Positions 8,378 to 16,812 of a DNA stretch of 64,000 nt are shown in pieces; position 1 is the first letter of the stretch; each line of letters starts with the position of its first letter. The notes beneath the pieces were generated by a model. That model searched no databases. It worked only from the letters and a program-made list of their open reading frames with translations, and had not been told where the DNA came from. Origin of the DNA: Polynucleobacter sp. MG-6-Vaara-E2 (lineage in GTDB: Bacteria; Pseudomonadota; Gammaproteobacteria; Burkholderiales; Burkholderiaceae); assembly GCF_018687695.1 (NCBI RefSeq), contig NZ_CP061303.1:992001-1056000 (forward strand), read 5' to 3'. A program made the translations under genes and the position numbers.

Positions 8378-9337
8378 ATGAATAGTACCGATTTAAGCGT
8401 TCTCAAATCTGCAGTCAGCTGGCTAAAAACGGGTCACCCTGTTGCTATTGCTACTGTTGTTCAAACTTGGGGCTCCGCACCACGTCCCGTAGGCTCTTGG
8501 CTAGCCATTCGACAAGACGGTCAAGTTGCCGGCTCTGTTTCTGGTGGTTGTGTAGAAGATGATTTAATTAGCCGCGTCCAAACAGAAATCCTCACACGCA
8601 ATACTCCTGAAATGGTTGTCTATGGAGTGAGTCAAGAGGAAGCGGCGAGATTTGGTCTTCCCTGCGGCGGAACGCTTCGTCTGCTTGTTGAGCCTAAACC
8701 TCAATTAGTCGTTCTAGAAAAACTTCTAGAGGCGATCTCATCACATCAAATAACTAGACGCACTGTCAATATTGCGAACGGCACATCGACATTAGCATCA
8801 GGCAATCGTAATGATGAATTTACTTGCACTGATACAGAAATGTGCACGACTTACGGCCCACGCTGGCGCATGGTCATTATTGGCGCTGGGCAACTCTCTT
8901 TATATACAGCAGACTTTGCCCTAGCATCTGACTTTGAGGTGATCGTCATTGACCCACGTGAAGAATATGCCGAGGGTCTCAATCGTCATGATGTGAGCTT
9001 CATTAAAGGTATGCCAGATGATGTCCTTCTAGAGATTGGAGTTGACCCCCATACCGCTGTTGTTGCCTTAACTCATGATCCTAAGCTGGATGATATGGCG
9101 TTGATGGAGGCTCTCAAGTCCCCAGCTTTTTACGTCGGCGCCTTAGGTAGTCGCAAAAATACTCAGAAACGCAAAGAACGTTTGTTAGAGTTTGATGTCA
9201 GCAAAGAAGAGGTGGAAAGATTACATGGCCCAGTGGGCCTGAATATCGGCGCTCTCACCCCACCAGAGATCGCTATATCGATTCTGGCAGAAGTGATTGC
9301 TGTGAAGTACGGTATCTCTGTTCCAAAAAAAGTTTAA
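8378..9337 (+). CDS. xdhC: XdhC-family molybdenum hydroxylase maturation factor
   Basis: A 319-aa XdhC/CoxI protein that binds and inserts the sulfurated molybdenum cofactor into xanthine dehydrogenase-like enzymes. The N-terminal XdhC_CoxI domain has the ATVVQTWGSAPRPVG and SVSGGCVEDDL signatures. The C-terminal Rossmann domain begins RMVIIGAGQLS, with VIDPREEY ending its second strand. It is divergent from the MocA-like gene with 50 AT-rich bp between the starts. No molybdenum hydroxylase subunit is encoded in the window, so the client enzyme must lie elsewhere. Confidence 0.88.
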   Translation: MNSTDLSVLKSAVSWLKTGHPVAIATVVQTWGSAPRPVGSWLAIRQDGQVAGSVSGGCVEDDLISRVQTEILTRNTPEMVVYGVSQEEAARFGLPCGGTLRLLVEPKPQLVVLEKLLEAISSHQITRRTVNIANGTSTLASGNRNDEFTCTDTEMCTTYGPRWRMVIIGAGQLSLYTADFALASDFEVIVIDPREEYAEGLNRHDVSFIKGMPDDVLLEIGVDPHTAVVALTHDPKLDDMALMEALKSPAFYVGALGSRKNTQKRKERLLEFDVSKEEVERLHGPVGLNIGALTPPEIAISILAEVIAVKYGISVPKKV

Positions 9338-9356
9338 ATAACTTTTTTCAGCAGAA

Positions 9357-11819
9357 CTAATTTGCGGTGAGCTTTCCGTCTTTGAGGCGTGGCTCAACAA
9401 AGTGACCTTTGCGTGCACGATTGCCCACAAATGACTTCAAGGTTTTTGCATCGAGACTGAGCTCAGTAGGTTTGCCTGCACGACCTGCACCAGAATAGGT
9501 GGCGCCATTGGGACCTACTGCAATGGCAGAAGCCATAAATTCTTTATCGTCTAAGCCCATCAAGATCATACCCTTACCGCCGGTTGGCAAGCGTTTTAGC
9601 TCATCTAATGGGAAAACCAACAACTTAGAAGCCTGAGATAAGCAAGCAACCTGCTTCATACCGACTTGAACCTTGGTTGCGCCTAAAGGAGCATCGCCAG
9701 GCACTTTGGCATCTACTGTAATAAACGATTTACCGGCTTTATTGCGAGTACTCATATCAGCAACATTGGCCAAGAAACCATAACCAGCTTTAGTAGAGAG
9801 CAACACCAAATCATCCGACTGGCCGGCGTAATAAGCAACCATTTGCGAGCCTGCGGCCAAGTTCACAAAACTGGTTAATGGTGAACCATCACCACGAGCG
9901 CCGGGCAACTCACTTACCGGGACGGTATAGACTCGACCGTCACTACCAAAACCCTGTATGACATCTACAGTACGCACCTCAAAGGTAGCATAGAGAGCAT
10001 CACCCGCCTTAAAGCTAAATTGGGTTGCATCATGCTCATGACCTTGACGTACACGTACCCAGCCTTTTTGAGAGACGATAACCGTTACCGGTTCATCAAT
10101 GACTTTAGTTTCTGCAATAGCGCGCTTATCTTCTTGTATTAAGGTGCGACGATCATCACCAAAATCTTTCACATCAGCTTCAATTTCTTTAATAATGCGT
10201 TTACGCAGTACGGTATCGCTTTGCAACAAGCCTTCTAAGTCATCGCGTTCAGACTTCAGCTCTTTGAGCTCTTGCTCAATCTTGATGCCTTCCAAACGTG
10301 CTAATTGGCGCAAGCGAATATCCAGAATATCTTCGGCCTGGCGATCGGTCAGTTTGAATTCTTTGATGAGGTCTGTTTTTGGCTCGTCGCTATTGCGAAT
10401 AATCTTAATGACCTTATCAATATTGAGAAGAACGATTAAGCGCCCTTCCAAAATATGCATACGATCTTTAACTTTACCCAGGCGGTATTGGGTACGACGC
10501 GTAACCGTTGTTACTCGGAACTCAATCCACTCAGAGATAATTTCTTTAAGACCTTTTTGACGTGGTCGACCATCATTACCAATCATCACCAAGTTCATTG
10601 GTGCGTTGGACTCAAGCGAGGTGTGCGCCAACAAGAGGTTTACAAACTCGTTGACATCAATGTTCTTGCTCTTGGGCTCGAATACCAATCGCACTGCAGC
10701 ATCCTTACTGGATTCGTCACGAACACCATCGAGCACATTCAAAATCGTTGACTTGAGATTGTTCTGCTCTGGAGTGAGGGTCTTCTTGCCAACCCTCACC
10801 TTAGGGTTGGTAATCTCCTCAATCTCTTGCAAGACCCGTTGAGATGAAGCGGATGGTGGCAATTCATTCACAACAACCTGCCATTGACCACGAGCCAATT
10901 CTTCTACAGACCAGCGGGCACGTACTTTGACACTACCGCGTCCGGTTTCGTAGATTTGTGCAATTTCTGCTGCAGAGGAAATAATCTGTCCACCACCAGG
11001 ATAATCAGGGCCCGGCATGATTTCGAGCAAATCCGCAGTAGAAAGCTTTGGTGATTTCATCAAAGCAATGGCAGCGTTACCGACTTCACGCAAATTGTGC
11101 GATGGAATCTCGGTTGCCATACCTACCGCAATACCGGATGCACCATTGAGCAATACAAAGGGTAAGCGTGCAGGCAATAACTTAGGCTCTTGGAAAGAGC
11201 CATCATAGTTTGGCGCGAAATCAACCGTTCCTTCATCAATTTCACTGAGCAACAAGCCTGCGATTTTGGTTAAACGCGCTTCGGTATATCGCATCGCTGC
11301 TGCACCATCACCATCGCGAGAGCCAAAGTTACCTTGGCCATCAATTAGTGGGTAACGTAATGAAAAGCTTTGTGCCAAACGCACTAGCGCATCATAAGCA
11401 GATTGGTCGCCATGCGGATGAAATTTACCCAAGACATCGCCCACAACACGCGCACTCTTTACAGGCTTGGCATCAGCACGCAAGCCCATCTCATTCATGG
11501 AGAACAAAATACGACGCTGTACTGGCTTCTGACCATCGGCCACTTCAGGTAAGGCACGTCCTTTAACGACGCTAATGGCGTAATCTAAATAGGCTCGCTC
11601 TGCATACACTGCAAGCGTTAGGCTATCTTTATTGTCTTCATTTAAATCCATGGTCTTAGGATCATGTGGATCTTTGGGGCCATTTGGTGTGTTTGATGCG
11701 CTAGCTTTAGCGACGGCTGTTTCAGCAACCTCAACAATCTCCATTTCTTCCACCGGAGAAGAAAACAAATCCGCCTGCTCTACTGCCGGCTTTTTACCTG
11801 GTGTCTTTTTCGTTGCCAT
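9357..11819 (-). CDS. parC: DNA topoisomerase IV subunit A
   Basis: The DNA breakage-reunion subunit of topoisomerase IV, which decatenates replicated chromosomes. The 820-aa chain is longer than E. coli ParC (752), mainly from an N-terminal Lys/acidic extension of about 60 residues. The catalytic tyrosine is Y178 in AAAMRYTEARL. The quinolone-determining segment HPHGD-Q139-SAYD has Gln where many species have Ser. C-terminal beta-propeller repeats follow a long coiled coil. Its ATG overlaps the parE stop by one base (TAATG), so the two are translationally coupled. The adjacent 662-aa ParE argues against GyrA. Confidence 0.93.
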   Translation of the reverse strand: MATKKTPGKKPAVEQADLFSSPVEEMEIVEVAETAVAKASASNTPNGPKDPHDPKTMDLNEDNKDSLTLAVYAERAYLDYAISVVKGRALPEVADGQKPVQRRILFSMNEMGLRADAKPVKSARVVGDVLGKFHPHGDQSAYDALVRLAQSFSLRYPLIDGQGNFGSRDGDGAAAMRYTEARLTKIAGLLLSEIDEGTVDFAPNYDGSFQEPKLLPARLPFVLLNGASGIAVGMATEIPSHNLREVGNAAIALMKSPKLSTADLLEIMPGPDYPGGGQIISSAAEIAQIYETGRGSVKVRARWSVEELARGQWQVVVNELPPSASSQRVLQEIEEITNPKVRVGKKTLTPEQNNLKSTILNVLDGVRDESSKDAAVRLVFEPKSKNIDVNEFVNLLLAHTSLESNAPMNLVMIGNDGRPRQKGLKEIISEWIEFRVTTVTRRTQYRLGKVKDRMHILEGRLIVLLNIDKVIKIIRNSDEPKTDLIKEFKLTDRQAEDILDIRLRQLARLEGIKIEQELKELKSERDDLEGLLQSDTVLRKRIIKEIEADVKDFGDDRRTLIQEDKRAIAETKVIDEPVTVIVSQKGWVRVRQGHEHDATQFSFKAGDALYATFEVRTVDVIQGFGSDGRVYTVPVSELPGARGDGSPLTSFVNLAAGSQMVAYYAGQSDDLVLLSTKAGYGFLANVADMSTRNKAGKSFITVDAKVPGDAPLGATKVQVGMKQVACLSQASKLLVFPLDELKRLPTGGKGMILMGLDDKEFMASAIAVGPNGATYSGAGRAGKPTELSLDAKTLKSFVGNRARKGHFVEPRLKDGKLTAN

Positions 11820-13807
11820 TAAATATCCGCCTCAACTTCATTGCCGCGTTCTTCAAGCCAATCACGGCGCGCACCAGACTCCGATTTACCCATCAACATA
11901 TCCATCGTTTTAAAGGTTTCATCTTCAGTCCACGAACCAAGCGTTACGGGTAGTAAACGACGTGTATCGGGATTGAGAGTGGTATCCCACAGCTGTTCAG
12001 CGCTCATCTCACCCAAACCTTTAAAGCGGGAGATCTGCCATGCAGAATCCTTGACGCCATCTTTACGCAACTTATCTTCAATTGCTTGAAGCTCGCTAGC
12101 ATCTAGCGCATAAATTTTCTGTGCGGGTTTTTTGCCACGGGCTGGGGCATCAACCCTAAACAGCGGAGGTCTTGAAATATGTACATGACCTAACTCAATC
12201 AATTTAGGGAAATGCTTATAAAACAATGTCAGGAGCAATACCTGAATATGCGCACCATCGACGTCCGCATCTGAAAGAATGCATACCTTGCCATAACGCA
12301 GATTAGATAAATCTGGATCATCATTTGGACCATGAGGATCTACTCCTATCGCTACAGCAATATCGTGGACCTCATTATTGGCAAATAAGCGATCGCGCTC
12401 AGCTTCCCAGGTATTTAAAACCTTACCGCGCAAAGGCAGAATGGCTTGATATTCCTTATTACGACCCATTTTGGCTGAGCCACCAGCAGAATCACCCTCA
12501 ACCAAGAAGATTTCATTCTGAGCGATATCCTCGCTCTCACAATCCGTGAGCTTTCCGGGAAGAACGGCAACGCCAGAGGATTTTTTCTTCTCTACTTTTT
12601 GACCCGCACGGGTGCGTGCTTGCGCTTGCTTGATTACAAGATCCGCAAGCTTGCGTCCATAGTCAACGTGTTGGTTAAGCCAAAGTTCTAATGCAGATTT
12701 TGCGTATCCAGAAACTAGACGCACTGCATCACGTGAGTTCAAGCGTTCTTTAATTTGCCCTTGGAATTGTGGATCCAACACTTTGGCAGACAAAATAAAT
12801 GAGGCGCGTGCAAAAACGTCTTCAGGCATTAATTTCACGCCTTTGGGTTGCAATGCATGCATTTCAATAAAACCTTTAACAGCATTAAAGAGGCCCTCAC
12901 GCAAACCACTTTCATGCGTTCCGCCAGCTGGAGTGGGAATCAAATTCACATAACTCTCGCGTACTGGCGCACCATCTTCAGTCCAGCTAACGACCCAAGC
13001 TGCACCCTCGCCTTCAGCGAAAGAATCATCTTCTCCGGTACCAGTAGCATATTGCTCACCTTCAAACGGCGGAATTACCTCAGGGCCATGTCCTGCCTGG
13101 GCGATGGCCTCATTCAGGTAGCCACGCAAACCTTGCGCATATTGCCAAGTTTGCGTATCGCCAGATTTTTCTTGAATCAGGGTTACTTTGACACCCGGCA
13201 ACAAAACTGCTTTAGATCTAAGCAGACGAATGAGGTCAGCCATGGGAATAGCAGAGCTATCAAAGTACTTACCATCCGGCCATGCACGAACACGCGTGCC
13301 ATGGGACTTATCGTCTTTTACAGAGGGCTTAGATTTGAGTTTCTCAATCACTTTGCCATCAGCAAAGGTCAATGTGGAAACTTGACCATCACGCCATACA
13401 GTAACCTCTAAGCGTTTGGATAGCGCGTTCGTAACAGAAACACCAACACCATGTAATCCACCGGAGAATGCGTAGGCACCACCAGTGCCCTTTTCAAATT
13501 TGCCACCAGCATGAAGTTGTGTAAAGACGATTTCAACTACGGGTAATTTTTCAGTAGGATGCATTCCAACGGGAATGCCGCGACCATCATCTTCAACGCT
13601 AACGCTACCGTCGGTATGCATGGTGACAACAATTTGCTTGCCAAACCCGCCCAAAGCTTCGTCTGAAGCGTTATCTAAGACCTCTTGAATGATGTGCAAG
13701 GGGTTATCAGTTCGGGTGTACATTCCAGGCCGCTGACGGACTGGTTCTAGTCCCTTTAGGACCTGAATCGACGATTCGCTATATTCGGAAGTTTTACGGG
13801 TAGCCAT
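11819..13807 (-). CDS. parE: DNA topoisomerase IV subunit B
   Basis: The ATPase subunit of topoisomerase IV. The 662-aa chain has an N-terminal GHKL ATPase (QEVLDNASDEALGG, DDGRGIPVGMH, GLHGVGVS), a transducer domain, and a TOPRIM domain with EGDSAGGSAKMGR, the PLRGKVLN segment and DADVDGAHI. RFKGLGEMSAEQLW near the C-terminus is diagnostic. It lacks the roughly 170-aa insertion of gammaproteobacterial GyrB, and its length and pairing with parC support ParE. It is divergent from the CoA-transferase gene. Confidence 0.93.
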   Translation of the reverse strand: MATRKTSEYSESSIQVLKGLEPVRQRPGMYTRTDNPLHIIQEVLDNASDEALGGFGKQIVVTMHTDGSVSVEDDGRGIPVGMHPTEKLPVVEIVFTQLHAGGKFEKGTGGAYAFSGGLHGVGVSVTNALSKRLEVTVWRDGQVSTLTFADGKVIEKLKSKPSVKDDKSHGTRVRAWPDGKYFDSSAIPMADLIRLLRSKAVLLPGVKVTLIQEKSGDTQTWQYAQGLRGYLNEAIAQAGHGPEVIPPFEGEQYATGTGEDDSFAEGEGAAWVVSWTEDGAPVRESYVNLIPTPAGGTHESGLREGLFNAVKGFIEMHALQPKGVKLMPEDVFARASFILSAKVLDPQFQGQIKERLNSRDAVRLVSGYAKSALELWLNQHVDYGRKLADLVIKQAQARTRAGQKVEKKKSSGVAVLPGKLTDCESEDIAQNEIFLVEGDSAGGSAKMGRNKEYQAILPLRGKVLNTWEAERDRLFANNEVHDIAVAIGVDPHGPNDDPDLSNLRYGKVCILSDADVDGAHIQVLLLTLFYKHFPKLIELGHVHISRPPLFRVDAPARGKKPAQKIYALDASELQAIEDKLRKDGVKDSAWQISRFKGLGEMSAEQLWDTTLNPDTRRLLPVTLGSWTEDETFKTMDMLMGKSESGARRDWLEERGNEVEADI

Positions 13808-13886
13808 GCGCGCAAATTGTAGTCATGTCTGAGCTCAAGTCGGAACTTTTCCAGAAATCCCCTATCATCCATGCCAAAATTGGGCA

Positions 13887-15107
13887 ATGGGAGCTTTAAG
13901 TCATATTCGTGTTTTAGACCTTAGCCGGGTGCTTGCGGGACCTTGGTGCGCTCAAAATCTTGCGGATCTGGGTGCTGACGTCATTAAAGTGGAGCGCCCA
14001 GGTGCTGGGGATGACACCCGTCATTGGGGCCCTCCATTTGCAAAAGACCCCTGCGGTCAAGAAACAGACGAGTCTGCCTACTTTATTTGCATTAATCGCA
14101 ATAAGCGCTCTATTACTGTCGATATCAGCAAGCCCGAAGGTCAGGACATCATTCGACAGCTAGCTGCGGAGTCCGATGTGGTGATTGAGAACTACAAAGT
14201 TGGTGATCTTGCTAAATATGGACTTGACTACGAAAGCCTCAAAAAGATCAAACCGGATTTGGTCTACTGCTCTATCACTGGATTTGGTCAAACCGGTCCT
14301 TATGCACATCGCCCTGGATATGACTTCATTATTCAAGGTATGGGTGGCTTTATGAGTGTTACTGGTGAGGCTGATGATTTTGAAGGTGCCAGCCCGCAAA
14401 AGTCAGGAGTAGCAATTGCCGACATCTTTACTGGCATGTATGCCTCTACCGCCATCCTCGCCGCAATCGTCCATCGCGACCACACAGGTGAAGGTCAATA
14501 TATTGATATGTCCTTGCTCGATACTCAAATTGCTGTCATGGCCAATGTATCGAGCGCCTACCTCACCTCTGGTGAAATACCGCGTCGCTGGGGTAACGCA
14601 TCCCCCATCATCGTTCCATATCAAACCTTTCCAACATCAGATGGCTGGATGATCGTAGCTGCCGGTAATGATGGTCAGTACCGCCATTTTGTTACTGCTG
14701 GCGGTGAGGCCTATCTAGCAGATGATCCTCGGTTCTTGACTAATCCATTGCGTGTTCAACATCGCAAGGCTTTAATTCCTTTGCTAGAAGTAATGACACG
14801 GAAAAAATCAAAGGGCGAGTGGATTGCACTACTGGAGCAAGCCAATGTTCCTTGTGGCCCTATTAATAACTTCAAAGAAGTCTTTGAAAATGAACAGGTC
14901 ACAGCGAGAAACACCCAAATTCATGTGCAGCATCCAACTGTCGGAAATATGAAACTGGTAGCCAGCCCAATGAAATTATCCAAGACGCCTACTGAGGTGC
15001 GCATGGCTCCACCCACTCTTGGGCAACATACCAATGAGATCTTGAATGAACGCCTTCATTTAGATAGCAAGGCCATTGACGAGCTTAGACAAAAGGGAAT
15101 TATTTAA
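13887..15107 (+). CDS. Family III (CaiB/BaiF) CoA-transferase
   Basis: A 406-aa family III CoA-transferase. The opening LDLSRVLAGPWCAQNLADLGADVIKVE is the class signature, and D179 in VAIADIFTGMYA matches the catalytic Asp that forms the aspartyl-CoA thioester. Likely substrates are dicarboxylic or carnitine-type acids (glutaryl-CoA:succinate transferases are close in style), but specificity is not readable. It overlaps the MFS transporter start by one base (TAATG), so transport and activation of the same carboxylate is a reasonable inference. No clear Shine-Dalgarno precedes the ATG. Confidence 0.85.
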   Translation: MGALSHIRVLDLSRVLAGPWCAQNLADLGADVIKVERPGAGDDTRHWGPPFAKDPCGQETDESAYFICINRNKRSITVDISKPEGQDIIRQLAAESDVVIENYKVGDLAKYGLDYESLKKIKPDLVYCSITGFGQTGPYAHRPGYDFIIQGMGGFMSVTGEADDFEGASPQKSGVAIADIFTGMYASTAILAAIVHRDHTGEGQYIDMSLLDTQIAVMANVSSAYLTSGEIPRRWGNASPIIVPYQTFPTSDGWMIVAAGNDGQYRHFVTAGGEAYLADDPRFLTNPLRVQHRKALIPLLEVMTRKKSKGEWIALLEQANVPCGPINNFKEVFENEQVTARNTQIHVQHPTVGNMKLVASPMKLSKTPTEVRMAPPTLGQHTNEILNERLHLDSKAIDELRQKGII

Positions 15108-16333
15108 TGAACACCGCTAAAGCTTCGTTAACCATGAAACAGGTGCTGATTTTTGGGGGCTTGATGGTGACCCTTTCTATGGGTATTCGTCATGGCTTTG
15201 GTTTGTTTAATTTACCCATCACGATGGCTAATGGGTGGGGTCGCGAAACTTTCGCCTTAACCATTGCATTGCAAAATCTCATTTGGGGTGCTGTTCAGCC
15301 GATTACCGGCGCCCTAGCCGATCGCTATGGCGCGTTCAAAATCATGATTGCCGGTGGCGCACTGTATGCGCTCGGTTTGGCAGGTATGGCAATTTCTACA
15401 GATGCTATTAACTTTACGCTTGCCGGTGGCTTACTCATTGGTCTTGCGCAAACCGCCACCACCTATAGCGTAGTCTACGGCATCTTAGGTCGCAACGTTC
15501 CGGCTGATAAACGCGTATGGGCAATGGGCATTGCTGCAGCTGCCGGTTCTTTTGGACAATTCTTAATGATTCCAGCAGAGCAAGGTTTGTTAAGTGCGTT
15601 TGGGGCACAGGATGCACTTCTGTTATTAGGGTTGATGGCTAGCCTCATGATTCCAACAGCTTTTATGTTACGTGAGAAGAATTTTGTTCATCACCATACC
15701 TTGGGTGATCAGACGATCAAGGAAGCTTTAAAAGAAGCAATCAGTAATCCTAGTTTTCGATTATTGACCTTGGGTTATTTTGTTTGTGGCTTTCAGGTTG
15801 TCTTTATTGCAGTGCATTTAGCGCCCTACCTGAAAGACATGTCCTCGATTTACCCGGCAGTAGGTGCACCAGCAGTAGCCACAACTGCCCTTGCCTTAAT
15901 CGGACTCTTTAATATCTTTGGTACCTATAGTGCTGGAATTTTGGGTCAACGTTTTCCTAAACGCTACCTTTTGTCAACTATTTATATTGGTCGCTCTATC
16001 GCCATCGCTGGGTTTTTACTGCTGCCATTAAGCCCAATAACAACATATATTTTTGCGGCCATTATGGGCTTCTTATGGCTCTCTACGATCCCATTAACCA
16101 ATGGCATTGTTGCGCAGATCTTTGGGGTGAAATATTTAACAATGCTCTCAGGTTTGGTGTTCTTCTCACACCAACTCGGCAGTTTTTGTGGAGCGTTTCT
16201 GGGTGGTTATTTATTCGACCACACGGGCTCATATCTCATCGTTTGGGAAATTGCCATTGCATTAGGCGTCTTTGCATTCTTAGTGAATCTACCTGTGAAA
16301 GAGCGCGCTATTGTCAGAGTAGCGAATGCATAA
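15107..16333 (+). CDS. MFS transporter, oxalate/formate-monocarboxylate type
   Basis: A 408-aa inner-membrane protein with about 12 hydrophobic segments. The loop after the second helix reads GALADRYG, the MFS A-motif. The N-terminal pattern MGIRHGFGLFNLPI resembles the oxalate:formate antiporter/monocarboxylate branch. It is fused translationally to the CoA-transferase gene (one-base overlap), and its 3' end overlaps a 50-aa membrane peptide gene by 8 bp. The substrate is probably an organic acid. Confidence 0.85.
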   Translation: MNTAKASLTMKQVLIFGGLMVTLSMGIRHGFGLFNLPITMANGWGRETFALTIALQNLIWGAVQPITGALADRYGAFKIMIAGGALYALGLAGMAISTDAINFTLAGGLLIGLAQTATTYSVVYGILGRNVPADKRVWAMGIAAAAGSFGQFLMIPAEQGLLSAFGAQDALLLLGLMASLMIPTAFMLREKNFVHHHTLGDQTIKEALKEAISNPSFRLLTLGYFVCGFQVVFIAVHLAPYLKDMSSIYPAVGAPAVATTALALIGLFNIFGTYSAGILGQRFPKRYLLSTIYIGRSIAIAGFLLLPLSPITTYIFAAIMGFLWLSTIPLTNGIVAQIFGVKYLTMLSGLVFFSHQLGSFCGAFLGGYLFDHTGSYLIVWEIAIALGVFAFLVNLPVKERAIVRVANA

Positions 16334-16478
16334 TCAGCAATGCAGCAAAGCTTCTATTTGGAAGTGGATGGCTTATGGATTTTCATTCTTTGTATTGCTA
16401 TTAATTTTTTCCGCGTACTATGCCCCCGATATGATGGTTGCTGTTACCAATCAAGTTTGGGCGCTGTGTGGATGGTAA
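16326..16478 (+). CDS. 50-aa single-helix protein overlapping the MFS gene
   Basis: A short reading frame from ATG 16326 to TAA 16476-16478, starting 8 bp before the transporter stop. It has a polar N-terminus (about 15 residues), one hydrophobic helix (WMAYGFSFFVLLLIFSAYY) and a short Trp-rich tail ending in CGW. The overlap suggests translational coupling and a small accessory subunit for the transporter. Small subunits downstream of such MFS genes have been annotated in related bacteria, from memory. No function is demonstrated. Confidence 0.6.
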   Translation: MHNQQCSKASIWKWMAYGFSFFVLLLIFSAYYAPDMMVAVTNQVWALCGW

Positions 16479-16522
16479 GTATTGTCATAATGTCGCCTAA
16501 CATAGTTTGAAACAAATTTCAT

Positions 16523-16597
16523 CTCGCCGTAGCACAATGGATAGTGCACATGCCTCCTAAGCGTGGGATACAGGTTCGATTCCTGTCGGCGGGACCA
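16523..16597 (+). tRNA. tRNA-Arg (anticodon CCT)
   Basis: A full cloverleaf can be folded: acceptor CTCGCCG with CGGCGGG (one T-G wobble), D stem GCAC/GTGC, anticodon stem CATGC/GCGTG with loop CTCCTAA, T stem ACAGG/CCTGT with TTCGATT. The discriminator A is followed by an encoded CCA (16595-16597). The anticodon CCT reads AGG arginine codons. Confidence 0.93.
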
Positions 16598-16612
16598 TCA
16601 AATGATTGAGAG

Positions 16613-16635
16613 TTATCCACAGGCTTTGTGGATAA
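16613..16635. promoter_or_regulatory. Inverted pair of perfect DnaA boxes
   Basis: TTATCCACA at 16613-16621 and its exact reverse complement TGTGGATAA at 16627-16635 are separated by five bases. Each matches the high-affinity DnaA box consensus. There is no T-run to make this an intrinsic terminator. The region 16636-16812 up to the NUDIX gene shows no other element I can support. Confidence 0.5.
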
Positions 16636-16812
16636 ATACCCAAAAGTTTTCGTAAGTCACAGATTTGTATAGACTGACCTAGCTTGCTTAAATTATCAGC
16701 ACAATGATGAGCGTGAAATTGTGCAATGCATATTGCTAATTCTTCTAAGCTTTGTGTTAAGAGTCAAACTAAATAACAGCATGTTGGGACAAGTTCCCTT
16801 ACACTCCAGCTC

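Noticed and set aside
12848..13411. 187-codon open frame antisense to parE
   Set aside because: It opposes a strongly conserved coding region and has no ribosome site or recognisable product; a shadow frame.
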